From NCBI RefSeq assembly GCF_021869535.1, contig NW_026262690.1:62690995-62754994 (forward strand): a stretch of 64,000 nucleotides of DNA. Reading direction: 5' to 3'. Source of the DNA: Mytilus californianus (lineage: Eukaryota > Mollusca > Bivalvia > Mytilida > Mytilidae). Position numbers and translations under genes: made by a program. Shown piece by piece: positions 1 to 12,689 of this stretch. Position 1 is the stretch's first letter, and every line of letters starts with the position of its first letter. The notes beneath the pieces were generated by a model. The model ran no database searches, was not told the DNA's origin, and saw only the letters and a program-made list of their open reading frames with translations.

Positions 1-299
1 TCAACATTTTATATACATTAAATAACAGAAAATGAAAATAATAAAGATGTTTAAGGCTGAGTTCTCGCTGATCATAACCTCTAGAGCATATTACTCCTCC
101 ACATGCATGAAATATGCCTGCACAATATATGAGTAACCTGGCGAATTAATCTAGTTATATTTCAATGATATCATTATACAGACGACATCAATAGTTTTTT
201 TTACCGTTATGGAATATTTGTTTCTAATGACAAAGGGTATATGTTCTAACTGTCATAAACACAATCTAGTTCTCTTTTCTTCGAATATGACCTACCGTG

Positions 300-530
300 T
301 TTATACTTACATGAGTGGAGCAGGATCTGCCACCTTCCAGAGCACCAGAGATCATCCTGGTTTTTGGTATGGTCCATGTTACTCAATCTTTAGCTTTCTG
401 TGTTATTGTGTTGAAGACTTTTGTTTGTCTTTTAGTCGTTATTTAATTTTTTTGCCATGGCGCTGCCAGTTCATTACGGCTTATGATTTTGAATATCCCT
501 TCGGTATCTTTCGCCTCTCTTTTATAATTA
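300..530 (+). repeat. dispersed mussel repeat (CAGGATCTGCCACCTTCCAG family)
   Basis: Runs from GAGCAGGATCTGCC to TTTGAATATCCCTTCGGTAT. Related copies occur at 3967-4245 (reverse), 17395-17575 (forward), 19060-19215 (reverse, part) and 46630-46740 (reverse). Open frames here are chance frames in the repeat. Confidence 0.7.
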
Positions 531-777
531 TGCAATTATCATTTTATTAATTATTTAATACATGTTTGTATTTGTTTTTCTTCTTTCATAGGGAATTTCA
601 TGCCGATGGCAGATAGTTAACTTCTTTAAATACTCACATCTTGTCTAGACACAATATTGTTAAAATACTTACGTTGACCAATAGATGCTTTTTTTTAAAT
701 TGTTTTTGTAGGTTGCTCTTTTCACCGAATCTCCTTGCAATCTGTTTATTACCTCGTGTAAATTATTGATATTATGG

Positions 778-1055
778 TTGGTCTAAAGCCGCAACGTAAT
801 GACCCTCTATGAATCCGTATGGGGTCAGTAGATTTCATATGGAGTTCATGACGTCATGCCTATTATTAACTGTGACGTCATCTATTAATGTTATTGTATT
901 TCATTATTCATTTTTACACAAATAGGAAAAGTCCTGTGTGCGATAAATTCGTTATAAGGTTCACTACTGACCCTTTACGGATCCATAGAGAGTAACTAAA
1001 TTCCATAGGGGATTCGGCCTTTGGATCCATTTAGGGTCAGTAGCAAACCATATAA
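778..1055. repeat. palindromic MITE-like repeat with two perfect CRE sites
   Basis: The GACCC...GGGTCAGTAG words recur in direct and inverted order across the element, and the left half roughly mirrors the right. It contains TGACGTCA at 849-856 and 873-880. No open frame. Looks like a short DNA-transposon derivative; target duplication not resolved. Confidence 0.5.
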
Positions 1056-3639
1056 CTTATTATAAGGTCAAGGCAGTCGATATTTTGTCCGGTAAAGTTT
1101 TTACTAAAAGATTATTTTGAAGCACATTTTTTTTCTTAGAAACTTATTTAGTTCTTTCTTTAACTTTATTTCTGTTTCGGGCATCTGGAAAATTGCAGAT
1201 AATCCGTGCCGCTAGCAATAAATGATATGATCTGAAAACTTCAACCCTTTCCGCATAACAGTCGAGTTTGCTGATATTTTTTTCTGAACCTTTCTGTGCA
1301 TATAGCGTGTATCATAATGTTTCTTTAATAAGTCTTTGATAGTCTCTGATTATTTGTTTACAACTTCTCAAGACTGGGGGCGATTTAAAGCCTGACATAA
1401 TGTATGCCCAATTGTCTGATGTCGAAAACCGTATAATTATCTCTATATGTTTTGGTAATGTGTGTCGTTTGATTGCTGTACTTTTGATGTAATTCATATA
1501 AGGTACTGTACCTAACAGTTTCTTCTTCTACTTATATTTACCTAAATGTTTCTGATGAACTCATAATTGATAACGTTTTCGTTAGAAAATGTGCCAAACA
1601 TCGAAGATTCCAATTTAGAAGGGAGATAATTCTTATCAGAATTCCCACTGTGAACGAGTAATGTTTATTTCATGCGTATTTGAGTCAATATATATGCATA
1701 CCATTGTGTCCTCAAAATTCACACTACGATAAGAATAACATAAACGGCTCAACTGCAATATATCGGAACGAATCATTATTACGGCTTATGTGTGTTTAAA
1801 CAATAACATGTCTCCCTTGCTACTGTAATTGATTAGACGTTAAGTAAACTCTTCACTTGTAAAATTACTTACTTTATTCAAATTAGAAGCAAGACATTAC
1901 ATAACATTATTGATAAAAGTGTACTACAAAAAAGATGTCAAGCATACCATTCACTGACTTTCCCTCAAGTGCCTGCTAAGTTTCTTGAAAGCAGACCAAT
2001 AATTTGGACCTTGAAAATAGTTTGTATTTTTTGGAGAGGATCAAATATTTTGCCTTTGCTGTATGAAAATCTTCGGAATATCTGAATTCGAATTTTATTT
2101 TCTTCATTTGAAAAAAAAAATAAATAAACAAAAAATATATTTAGCTATCGAAATACTTTCCTTTTTAAATATGATGATCTTGGGACAAATACTTATCTAG
2201 TTTCGTAACACCGACAATTTCAATTCAACGTTTCTACTTTTATCATAAGAGACATTAAAGATAATATACCAGCTTTTGTAAACAACAAAATATAGAAAGC
2301 AATATCAGCTTCAGATCAAAATAGAAAAATATGTTTACAACAACGACAACAATAACAATAAAAAACATCAACGTAACATTGCAAAGCAATCACATTTCAA
2401 AAAGTAGCTTTTTCTTTTTTTCTTTTCTAACAATATTGATACTACTACAATAGTAGTAATATCATACTTTTGTTTTTGTTACGATTGCTCTAAACTTTTC
2501 TCATGAATCTTATATTTTTCAGCGATAGACTGGCTTGATTACAAAACTGCTCTTTGGTATTTCTGACATTTTGAAGCTATGAAGAGTAGCAAAAGGAAAG
2601 GCAAATAGGATAATGTTATCTGGCAATACAGATCAATATATATGGAGACTTAATTGTTGTTTTCTAAAAAAAAATGGTTCGAAGCGACTGTTTTTCTCTG
2701 CTTTGAATTACATAATGCTAATCACTTGTTCCCATGACAGAAATAAATTAACGATTATGCAACAAAGGTAAAAGCGTACAATAGATGCAGATGTCTCTAC
2801 AAATGCTAACAACAAACCTGAAAGGGCGGCAGACATGATATGACATGACCTGAAGTTACAAGAAAAGCTGAATAGCAAAATACCCAACATCAATTGCATT
2901 TCATAACATGCTGACTGAATGGAGATATATACTAAAGCCATTTTGTGCATCTGTTACTTCTATGATTTCAAAGATCCGTACTTAGAGAAATAAATTGGAA
3001 TACGGTATTTACAGTGTATGTTATACAATTTAATAGTGTCCGCTTTATTCAATAGTTACAAATTAGAAAACAAACTTTCATTGAAGTCAGTAGATTCAAA
3101 CGCGATCAGTACTTAAGTGATGAGCATTTAATACATTTTATTCATTCGACTTCAGTAAATCATTTTCCGATAAGCTTAATAATCTGGTCTTCAGAAGAGA
3201 ATGAATACAGACGCCAATACAATAGTAATAGCTTCAGCAATCATATCTCCATGATTGTAGTATTTGCTTCCAGATTATAGTGTATAACTTTTTCATAAAG
3301 GAAGGAATACGATCTCGTTTAATGATTATTATAAAATAAAGTATGCTTAAACTGTACTTAATGAAAGTTCAAAATGTTAAAGAATCAGGTATTTAAAGCT
3401 GGATTAGGTGTTCATGATATCTTATTCAATTGTACAACTACTTCCGACTATCTTATGGTTAAAAAAACAATTAAAAGTTATATTGTGGGCATAACACTGA
3501 GGGCAATTTAAGAAATCCCTTTTAAGTTCAAAGCGGCGATTGCATATGAAGTGTGAAGATACAATAGGGGAAATGGTAAAAAAAGGGTAAGAGACCCACA
3601 AAAATATTACTAGGAGAACAGCATGAGAAAAGGTTTTTT
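1056..3639. other. intergenic, no gene recognised
   Basis: AT-rich sequence with short homopolymer runs. Short frames on both strands lack conserved motifs and consistent composition. Confidence 0.6.
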
Positions 3640-3850
3640 GATTGATTGATTTGTGTTTAACGCCACTTTCAGCACTATTGGCTATTTCGTGGTGGTCAGT
3701 TTTATTGGCGGAGGAAGCCGGAGTGCCCGGAGATAGCCGCAGACATTCGACAGGAAAACTGACAATCCTTGTCAATTTAGATTGGAGTCGAATGCACCTG
3801 CCATGTGCGGGGTTCGAACTTACAACATCAGTGTTGACAGGCTAGTGATA
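3640..3850 (+). repeat. SINE-like mollusc repeat with B-box-like motif
   Basis: GTTTAACGCCACTTT..., then GGAGGAAGCCGGAGTGCCCG and a pol III B-box-like GGTTCGAACT (3811-3820) near the 3' end. The GC content exceeds its surroundings. No clear A box, so the tRNA origin is uncertain. Confidence 0.55.
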
Positions 3851-3966
3851 CAGTAGTTGAAGAATAAGAAAAGGCAATGATGGAACGGCAGCATTTTCAT
3901 AGCCATAGTTGTCCTTTTTTCACCAGAACCAAAAACCTCCATCAAAAGTCAATTGAAGTACTTGCC

Positions 3967-4245
3967 TTATAAAATAAAGGCGTAGGATACCAAAGGGATA
4001 TTCAAACTCATAAATCGAAAATAAACTGACAACGTCATGGTTAAAAAAGAAACGGACAAACAAGCAAACAACAGTATACATAACACAACATAGAAAACCA
4101 AAGACTGAGCAACACGAACACCACCGGGGGTGATCTCAGGTGCTCCGGAAGGGTAAGCCGGTCCTGCTTCACATGTGGCACCCGTCATGTACAAGTACAA
4201 ACCCGATGATAAGTCTAATTCGGTAAGTCTCATTCGGGGAAAAGG
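3967..4245 (-). repeat. dispersed repeat of the same family as 300-530
   Basis: GGATACCAAAGGGATATTCA at the left end, then CCGGGGGTGATCTCAGGTGC and CTCCGGAAGGGTAAGCCGG. Abuts the reverse-transcriptase pseudogene on its downstream side. Confidence 0.7.
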
Positions 4246-4269
4246 GGACGGGATTGTAGTTACTACAAT

Positions 4270-5400
4270 TTGAACATATCTGTCGTCATCTGTGAAACAG
4301 ATATTCCATAACGGTCAACCAACTCTTGATGGCGTCCGTAAAATTAACGAAGGGATGATTTCAACTTCGTTACTTGGAACTCTTGGTTTTATAGCTTCTT
4401 GTGAGCAGCAACTCTCTATCAAGGAAATCATCATAGAGAGTACAAGCCCTCGAATATCGTATCAACTGGGAGATATATATTCCGTATGCAGGCACTGCTG
4501 GAATGTTGCTACATAAAAATTGAAAGTTCACAATTGGGAAGCTGAAATCATCTCTTTTGCCGTAAAATTTTGTTTTCAACCGACCCTTGTTTTCAACCGA
4601 CCTTCTGTCAATTTCTATATATAAGTCAAGATATGAGGCAGACTTAACTGTATCTGTTGTATCCTTTATCTCAAGTTCGATGGCTTGATGCGTTCAACAT
4701 AGTTACCAACTTTTGAATTATTTAGTGAGAGAACATCATCTATATAGTAGCTGGTTCCTATGGGAATGCCGATTGTTTGTTCAAAAAGACGTCCTCCAAA
4801 CGTAACAAATATGTTTTCAATAAAAAAATCAAGCATCTTGATTATGTTAGTTTCAGAGAATTTCTTGTTTGAATCAGCGTGATTTTTTACAAAGTACCAT
4901 TTAACCCTCCCTCAGACAAGATACTTGTATCTACGTTGACAATTCTTTTTTATTAAACATAGCAGGACCAACTCTTTCAATTTGTCTTTTAGTTTAGAAT
5001 GGGGAGTACTTGTGTAAAGAGTAGAAAAGTCAAATGTTGCAATACTATTGCAAGGTGAAAGAGTCTTAGATTGTATATACTCTGAATTTTTTAATATCCA
5101 CATCTGATTTACGCCACCTCTGGAATAGGTAGTTTCGCAATAACTTTGAATCACGGCTTTGATTGCTGACATAATTGATGTTAGTCGTTTAGAAAAAGGT
5201 TTCGTTGAGCACTTGGAAGACCCAGCTATATAACGTTGTTTTCTAACGATACTTATGTAGTTTAGGTATCCAATACAGTGAAGGAAGATCCAGTTCTTCA
5301 TCTTCATTGAAATTCCAAACGGAACATAGAACGGACCTTTGATTATCCAGGATTTCATCCTGGGTAAGTGTCGTGGGGGTATATGTTGAGATTCCAAGTT
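4270..5400 (-). pseudogene. reverse transcriptase pseudogene of a mussel retroelement (Penelope-like or related)
   Basis: Read 5400 to 4270 on the - strand. The first open part has KQRYIAGSSKCSTKPFSK, SYCETTYSRGGVNQMW, the motif A block TFDFSTLYTSTPHSKL and KLKELVLLC, then stops at TGA (4914-4912). Homology continues: VKNHADSNKKFSE, FIENIFVTFGGRLFEQT and GIPIGT, then directly the catalytic YIDD (near 4732-4750). The block normally between GIPIGT and YIDD is missing. A later frameshift leads to KRDDFSF, then PAYGIYISQLIRYSRAC. So motifs are recognisable, but a stop, a deletion and frameshifts make it non-functional. The DFSTLYT motif suggests a Penelope-type RT; the class is inferred. Confidence 0.8.
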
Positions 5401-6042
5401 TCATTTCGAAGGGTAATAAAGTGTTGACATAAGTTTTTTCATATATTGTAAGTGTTAGAAACTCAAATATTTGGTATTGTGTATTGGTGTAGTCATTTTA
5501 GCAAGTATGTTGTAATTTCAAGGGAATTGTTTACCATTGATCAAACAAAGGCAGGTATCAAATTTTTGTTAAGTTAATATTATTGTTTAAAAAACTCACC
5601 AAGGATACAAGGCTTATGATAAGGTATAGAACCGCAAATTCAGATCCGGTCAGAAAAAAATATACAAGAAAGTAGTACATATTTAAACAAAATTATTACG
5701 ACGTATAGCTATAACTTTGTGAGTAAGTACAAAATTTGGGTAGTTTTGGTATCGAATAATATTTGTTGTAATTCCACACTTTTTATATATAAAAATTCAA
5801 AAAAGTCTTTCTATCTCTTCCTTGTACTCTTGAATAAGTAAAAATGTGAAATTAAAAAAGGAAGTCATATTTGCCCTGTTCCATAGATAAAAGACACCCG
5901 TTTTTGTACTACTTAACTTCCGAAAACTTATGCGCTCTAATATGCAATTACATGTATGTTGAATTGTTTAACGCAGTCAGGATAAGGCATAGTTTTGACA
6001 TTAAATAACTGTCACTTTATTTGAACTTAAGACAAAATATCT
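5401..6042. other. intergenic, no gene recognised
   Basis: AT-rich spacer between the RT pseudogene and the retroelement 3' end. Nothing conserved seen. Confidence 0.5.
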
Positions 6043-7056
6043 ATTATTTTTGGCATTGCACAAGTCATGTCTTCTTTGACTGTCCATGACGTTAAAATAC
6101 TAAATCCCTGGGATGTGTTTTAGTAGATTTTAGTCTCTGCATGATGCATGATTTTTTATTATTAATTGTTTTTGGCTTTTAACTAGCTGTCAGTAACTGC
6201 GAGTACTCTCAAATCGTACTTTCTTGTTTATTTGACCTGTTGATACTAATTGTAATGCTTTTTTGTTATTTAATGTTAATCAGGGTTAAATCTGGTCTAT
6301 AAACCAGCTTTGATAAGTGTTTGGTATTACTATAAATTTTCACTTCTTCGTACTATGAACATCAAAATTATTTATTTTGTAAAAATATTTCCTTTCTCTA
6401 TCTGAACTGTACACGTATACCTAACAACAAAATTATTTTCATTTACCTGTGTTTTAAGTAATTGCAAATGGCTGATATTTTTGTTCGAGCATATTGTTTT
6501 TCTTCAATTGTTTAACATTTCACAGCGGTATAACATGTTACTTTAATCATTCTTCCCTTAGTTTATTAATGTTGTATTTACATTTTATCATAGATCAAAT
6601 TTATTTGTTCAGTGTATGTTCACTGGTGTTAATATGTCTTTTGATTGAATTAAGCCATTTCAATTGATATTTTATAGTATGTCTTTCTATGTTGTGATCT
6701 TACACTATTGTTTCAGATAAGGGTGAAGGTTTGGTACCATTAAAACGTTTAAACCCGCTGCAATTGTTTGCACCTGTCCTAAGACAGGAATCTGATGTTC
6801 AGTAGTTGTCGTTTGTTGATGTAGTTCATAAGTGTTTCTCGTTTCTCGTTTTTTATATAGATTAGACCGTTGGTTTTCCCGTTTGAATGGTTTTACACTA
6901 GTAATTTTTTGGGGTCCTTTATAGCTTGCTGTTCGGTGTGAGCCAAGGCTCCGTGTTGAAGACCGTACTTTGACCTTTAATGGTTTACTTTTATAGATTT
7001 TGACTTGGTTGGAGAGTTGTCTCATTGGCACTCATACCACATCTTCTTATATCTAT
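6043..7056 (+). mobile_element. 5'-truncated retroelement 3' end, copy A (about 1,014 bp)
   Basis: Nearly identical and collinear with 32766-33780, from ATTTTTGGCATTGCACAAG to the terminal CACATCTTCTTATATCTAT. No coding frame of its own. In copy B the same segment directly follows an RT C-terminal fragment, so it is interpreted as the 3' untranslated part of that retroelement. Confidence 0.75.
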
Positions 7057-7116
7057 GAATGCTTGAAATTGCAGAAATTAACATAGAAAGCAATGGGGCT
7101 ATGGTTTTTTCCAGAT

Positions 7117-7640
7117 ATATATTTATAAAGGCAACAGTAGTATACTGCTGTTCAATAGTCATAATTCGATTAAGCAAAAACAAATCCGGGTAACAAACTA
7201 AAACCGAGGGAAACACATCAACTATAAGAAGAAAACAACGGAACAACAGAAACACTGAACTACAACAAAAGCAAACGCCAACATACATAGAAACGGACTG
7301 TAGATAACAACTGCCATATTCCTGACTTAGTACAGGACATTTTTAGAAAAAAATGGCGGGTTGAACCTGGTTTTATGGCTAACCAAACCTTCCGCTTATA
7401 TGGCAATGTTATAAAAACCCGCTAAAATGAAAACACTACGTGACAGGAATACAGTACAAACAAACACAAGAAAAATCAGCACAGAGAAATACATAAATAA
7501 AAAATATAATAATAATTACAACATGTAAACCGCAGAATAACAACGGACACCTCCCATGAATTTACGAGAGCACACCAGGACACCACAAACGAAATATAAA
7601 CTGCGCGTCACATGAATGGATCAACGTCACAAAAAGCGAC
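7117..7640. repeat. dispersed repeat with terminal hairpin
   Basis: AAAGGCAACAGTAGTATACTG through CATCAACTATAAGAAGAAAA to GCCATATTCCTGACTTAGTA and beyond. A shorter copy lies at 16510-16680. Near its right end, GTCACAAAAA and TTTTTTGTGAC (7623-7659) form a hairpin. Confidence 0.65.
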
Positions 7641-7844
7641 GTATTTTTTGTGACGTTTTTATTATCACAGGTAAATTTCTAATAATAAAATAGATTTGTT
7701 TTATCTATAGACACGTACAAGAATATTAAATTGGGATTGAGTTTGTAATGGTGTTATTTTATGTATTTTCTTACCATGACAAGAATGTTAAAATGGAATT
7801 GTGTTTGTAATGGTGTAATTATTTGTATTTTCTAACCATAAAAA

Positions 7845-8245
7845 AGAAGATGTGGTATGATTGCCAATGAGACAACTCTCCACAAGAGACCAAATGACAC
7901 AGAAATTAACAACTATAGGTCACCGTACGGCCTTCAACAATGAGCAAAGTCCATACCGCACAGTCAGCTATAAAAGGCCACGAAATGACAATGTAAAACA
8001 ATTCAAACGAGAAAACTAACGGCCTAATTTATGTACAAGAAATGAACGAATAACAAATATGTAACACATAAACAAACGACAACCACTGAACTACAGGCTC
8101 CTGACTTGGGACACGCACATACATACAGAATGTGGCGGGGTTAAACATGTTAGCGGGATCCCAACCCTCCCCCTAACCTGGGACAGTGGTGTAACAGTAC
8201 AACATAAGAACGAACTATAAAAATCAGTTGAAAGAGGCTTAACTC
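7845..8245 (-). repeat. dispersed mussel repeat (TTGCCAATGAGACAACTCTC family)
   Basis: GAAGATGTGGTATGATTGCC through ACGGCCTTCAACAATGAGCA to AACCCTCCCCCTAACCTGGG. Related copies lie at 26757-27150 (same orientation) and 39870-40620 (opposite). The left end is the inverse of the terminal segment of the 1-kb retroelement 3' ends, suggesting shared 3' ends. Confidence 0.75.
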
Positions 8246-8321
8246 ATCAGATGTCGGTTTTTCTTCTAAATCAAAACTGTGAATAAACATAAAAATCCTG
8301 TGCATATAGTTTTATAATATA

Positions 8322-9055
8322 TATCCGTTGTTCGACCTGTTAGTCAAATGCGTTTTGTTTAAATATACTTTTTCACTTTTTTGGTCTTTTGGAAAATGTT
8401 GTTTGTGCTGTATTTAGACCCCTCTACCAAGAAATTTGTTTTGCATGCACACGTATAAAAATTGCGGTTTTTATCCAACGCAATCATAGGTTTGAACGTT
8501 GTTTTCAATTTAGACTTATTATATTTTTTCATTTGGGCTTGTATTATATTTGCCTTTGGGTTTATATGATTCGTTCATCCTATTTCGACTCTTCAAAATT
8601 CAAGAGTCTATCCCAAATTGACGTAAATTATATGGCCTTCCAAATACCGTTTCGATTCCTAACATCACTGAAGAGACATTAATTGTCGAAATCCGGATAT
8701 GGTGTACAAATTTTCGCACCTCATGTTTGCGGTATACCATCTTTTCCGCAAGTTTATTGTTTTCTGTTTTGTATCAAATTATAATAAAGATCCATTTTGT
8801 TACATCTTGTGATCCGTTTATTTGGCAATCGCCAATGGCAGTCAGCAGGGTTTAAGAACATCCGTTGTTCGACCTGTTAGTCAAATGCGTTTTGTTTAAA
8901 TATACTTTTTCACTTTTTTGGTCTTTTGTAAAATGTTGTTTGTGCTATATTTAGACCCCTCTACCAAGAAATTTGTTTTGCATGCACACGTATAAAAATT
9001 GCGGTTTTTATCCAACGCAATCATAGGTTTGAACGTTGTTTTCAATTTAAACTTA
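8322..9055. repeat. direct repeat of about 195 bp flanking about 340 bp
   Basis: 8322-8519 (CCGTTGTTCGACCTGTTAGT ... TTGTTTTCAATTTAGACTTA) recurs at 8859-9053 with a few substitutions. The layout resembles a very short LTR element or a local duplication. No coding frame of note between the copies, and no TG...CA ends were verified. Confidence 0.7.
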
Positions 9056-9059
9056 TATA

Positions 9060-11140
9060 TATATTAATTCCAAAAAATGCTTTAATGATTTGACAACAGT
9101 ATCGTAACTATATCCCTTCTGAATAAGTCTGTTAAAAGGGTTGGTTAGCTTGTGAGGTGAATGCCGACATTTTTGTGCCTTGTAGAGAATATCCCCATAA
9201 AAGATGGAATGTGAAATACCTGAAGATATAAGATGTCTCCACGTCGATTTATATTGTACATTTTCAATATTTCTCCCGTTTTATCCCTTTAAGATTATTT
9301 CGCAGTGATAGCAAAAACATTTTTTTGTATTTGTAGATTACTTACAGTAAATGTGGTTACCTTAAGTGGATATCAAGTTGGAACTCAGTATTGCAAAAAG
9401 TAAAAAATTACCAAGTTGGCATATTTGGATTATTTACATCTGTTGTTATGGTTATTAAAAGTTTAAGGCAACTAAATATTTTCAGATTTGGTGTGTTATA
9501 TACTTATTTGAACATCGGTAAAGTACTGTCTTAAACTATATAGGGTATAGAACTAAATAATATTAAATAAACTCACTAAAGATACCAGAATTGTAATTTT
9601 GTAGCGTGTTTCGTCTGAAAAAGAATCGTCAGTGAAAAAAGTTAAAAGGCCAAATAAAGTACGATGTTGAAGAGCATTGAGGACCCAAAATTCCGAAAAG
9701 TTTTGCCAAATATACTCTTATATAGTCCTTGGCTAAATCATCTTGTGTTTTCGAACAATTTAAAGTTGTGTAAACAGTTAATTTATCAATATGACAATAT
9801 CAAAGATATTTCATGTCAACACATTGCATAATGTATCTTTTTAATCAAAGTCAAATAGTCACAAAACAACTGATTTAGGTAGGTGTTAAACATTTTGGAT
9901 CTTCAGGACGCAAATTCATTAATTCCGTTGAAATATTCACATATAGATAAACATTCAGTTTTGTCCTTGAAACGTATAATCAAAACCAAATGATATATCA
10001 TCTCGTTTTAGAGTCCATTACTTTTATTCACAAGACTTGAAAACCAATATGTGGGTAAATGGTATTGCCTTTGTAATAAGTCATCATTACAAGGCGTGTT
10101 TGAATAATCAAATAACATTGTGCTACTATAATAGTTAAAACTTCTTATTCTTAATTAGGCATATTAATTATATTATTCGTGAAAAAGTACTTTGAATTGT
10201 GAAGTCAGGATCATCATTGGCTAACTCCTCATGCCTAAATTTCTGCAGAAACAGTTATTTGCGGCTAAAGTAGTCTTCAACTTAGAAAAATCTATAGTCT
10301 ACTATATTACGAAATATTTAACTGTTGTTTCGTATTTTATAGAACGTGGTGGTGGAAAGGATTAAATGTATATTATACGGTGCTAATAAGTTAGTAGAGT
10401 CATTTGTCTTTCAAAGTACAACTTTCAATGAGGTATCGTGTTATGCTATATGAATATCATCATTTACTGTTTTCCAAAGCTATCATGATTATAGCACATC
10501 ATCTCTAGAATGACTACCCAGTTCTTGAAAAAAAATCAATGCGTATAAGATAAATTAACAATTCTAGAAATCTGACTGACCCATTTCTTTCATTATACCT
10601 TCCTGCACCTATGACTTTTTTCAATACTTGCAGGATTTTTATCTCAAGCAAGACACTCTTAGATTAAATCACGACTTACTTTGATTCCAATGGGTTCAGA
10701 TAAAACAATGAACGACAAACGAAATAAAAAATAACCAAAAGGAGAATAATGGCTAAATGTTAAAGTCAAATATCTAAAAGATAATATTTAGATAACCAAA
10801 AGGGAAATGTGATAAACTATAATAGAAAAATAATGGTAACGGAATTTATATAATAAAACATTAAATAACCAAAATGAAAACGAACTGTAAATTATCTTGT
10901 TTGGAGGACAAAAAGAATATTGGCGTCCGGCGTACAAAATCATAAGCCTGGTATCTCTGATGAGTTTTAATTTACAACCACTGGGTCGATGCCACTGCTT
11001 ATTATAAGTGTGTTGTTTACAAAACTGTAAATTATTTGAAAAAAACTAAGAATGTCCTACCTCAGGAAAAGATAACCTATGCTGTATTAGGAAAAATCCT
11101 TCGGAATCCGGATTCCTCAATGCTATTCAACTTTGTACTT
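9060..11140. other. intergenic with fragments of an ancient repeat, no gene
   Basis: Fragments of the family containing GACGAAAC...GGTATC lie at 9570-9730 (reverse) and 10905-10985 (forward, eroded). Otherwise AT-rich unique-looking sequence. Confidence 0.5.
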
Positions 11141-11149
11141 TATTTGACC

Positions 11150-11245
11150 ATTTCACTTTTGATTCGAGCGTCACTGATGAGTCAATTGTAGACGAAACGC
11201 GCATCTGGCGTACACAATTATTAGCCCGGTATCTTTGAAGATGAT
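11150..11245 (+). repeat. repeat with hammerhead-ribozyme-like core
   Basis: CTGATGA (11174-11180), a 3-bp GTC/GAC stem II with a 7-nt loop, GAA (11194-11196) and stem III ACGC/GCGT (11197-11200 with 11208-11211). Then comes a cleavage-type triplet GTA ending at 11212. This fits the conserved hammerhead core. No convincing stem I is seen in this copy, so it may be a relic. Confidence 0.45.
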
Positions 11246-11984
11246 TTTTATTTTGAATACAGAAAAGAAATTTCGAACTACAAAGAGGGAATTAATAGTG
11301 AAACGCCATAAATAAGACTTTGAGAAAACTTAGGTATGAAGCAGTTCTACAGGGGCTTCCCTCGTATGATATAATTGGGAATGTCCTGTTTAGTCAAATT
11401 GTGTCATCAAAACTTAGCTAATATTCCCATTTTCCGGAAGTTTTCTAATGTGAAAAAAGTAATTGTTAATGGCTTCATCCAATTTTCCATTTTCGGTGAA
11501 TTAATAAGGCCAAATAAGCCCGAAAATATACTTAGTCAATAAGAACTGTAAATGTAATAGTTTGCAGGATATTAGTGTGTGAAATTTTATTAAAAATCGA
11601 ATAAAAAGTTCATTTACGTACTTCTTACCGCGTAACGGCAATTTAATGATTAGAGCATCGAAAAAGCAAATTTCAATACTACTTGAATTTTAAAGGCTTT
11701 GTCAATGCAATAAATATATCAACAACTCAGATTCTAACCAAATGCAAACTGTATAGTCGAGAAAATACAAAACAAATCCAAAGAACTCAAAAGTACGCAG
11801 ACCAAGAATGATTTTTTACAATATCACTCAACAGAAAAATAAGATAGATTATTATATATTTAATATATATGATAAACAATTATATTGGATAACACATTAT
11901 TACGTAACATGGAATAATTCATTTAATTTTCATTTAAATGCAAGGAAAAACGAATAACACCAAAAATGTACACCCAATGATGAA

Positions 11985-12081
11985 AAGCCCACCTTGACCT
12001 ATAATGGTTTACTTTTATAAATTGTAACTTGGATGAAGATTTGTCTCATTGGGACTCATACCACATCTTCCTATATCTACC
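11985..12081 (+). repeat. short copy of the retroelement terminal segment
   Basis: CCTTGACCTATAATGGTTTAC through GGGACTCATACCACATCTTC. Matches the last 90 bp or so of the 1-kb elements at 6.0-7.1 and 32.8-33.8 kb. Confidence 0.7.
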
Positions 12082-12689
12082 TATTATTCACCGTTGAATA
12101 ACCTCAGGGAAATAATCATTTAGGGTTTACAATTTTTTGATATTCACTTTATCTACGGGCCATAATTGTATATCATTGCGTTTTTGGCCTATCTATTTCA
12201 CCAAAATGTGTGTCAGTTTACACGAACTTCACCTCTAACAAATGAAAATAACGCTTTATAAATTTCGTGCGTTCGAAAGAGGTTGTTCAAAATTGTTTAC
12301 TACTTGGGAGCGTCATCGGGTAGTTTTTACTTCGTAAGCGTTCTTCTCATTAACTTCTCATTGTAGTTATGACGCACTGTCGATGCGTTTCTTGTAAATT
12401 GTTAATTTTATTCTCATTTGTGTCCTTACGATTCTTAATTGAAAGACGTAAGTTCTATCTACCTAATTATCATCATTTACTATATTCACTATTTTACTAC
12501 CTTTTTTACTATTTGATTTTGTTTTGGTTGTCAAAATGATATGATGGTTAATACCAAACGTATTTTGTAAGTGAAAGGGCAGACTACTAAAGTAGTTTAA
12601 AAAAAAAGTTTAGTGGTCAGTGAAAGTTGTGTCGCTTACTGTTTATAAAGTACATTTTCCTGAATAAGATAGTTATTACGTCTAACATT

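Noticed and set aside
6705-7031. 108-codon - strand frame in the retroelement 3' end
   Set aside because: It is antisense to the retroelement, and similar frames recur in every copy of the repeat family, so it reflects the repeat and not a gene.
9573-9640. Second hammerhead motif on the - strand
   Set aside because: It has CTGACGA in place of CTGATGA, and its stem III loop is lost; an eroded relative only.
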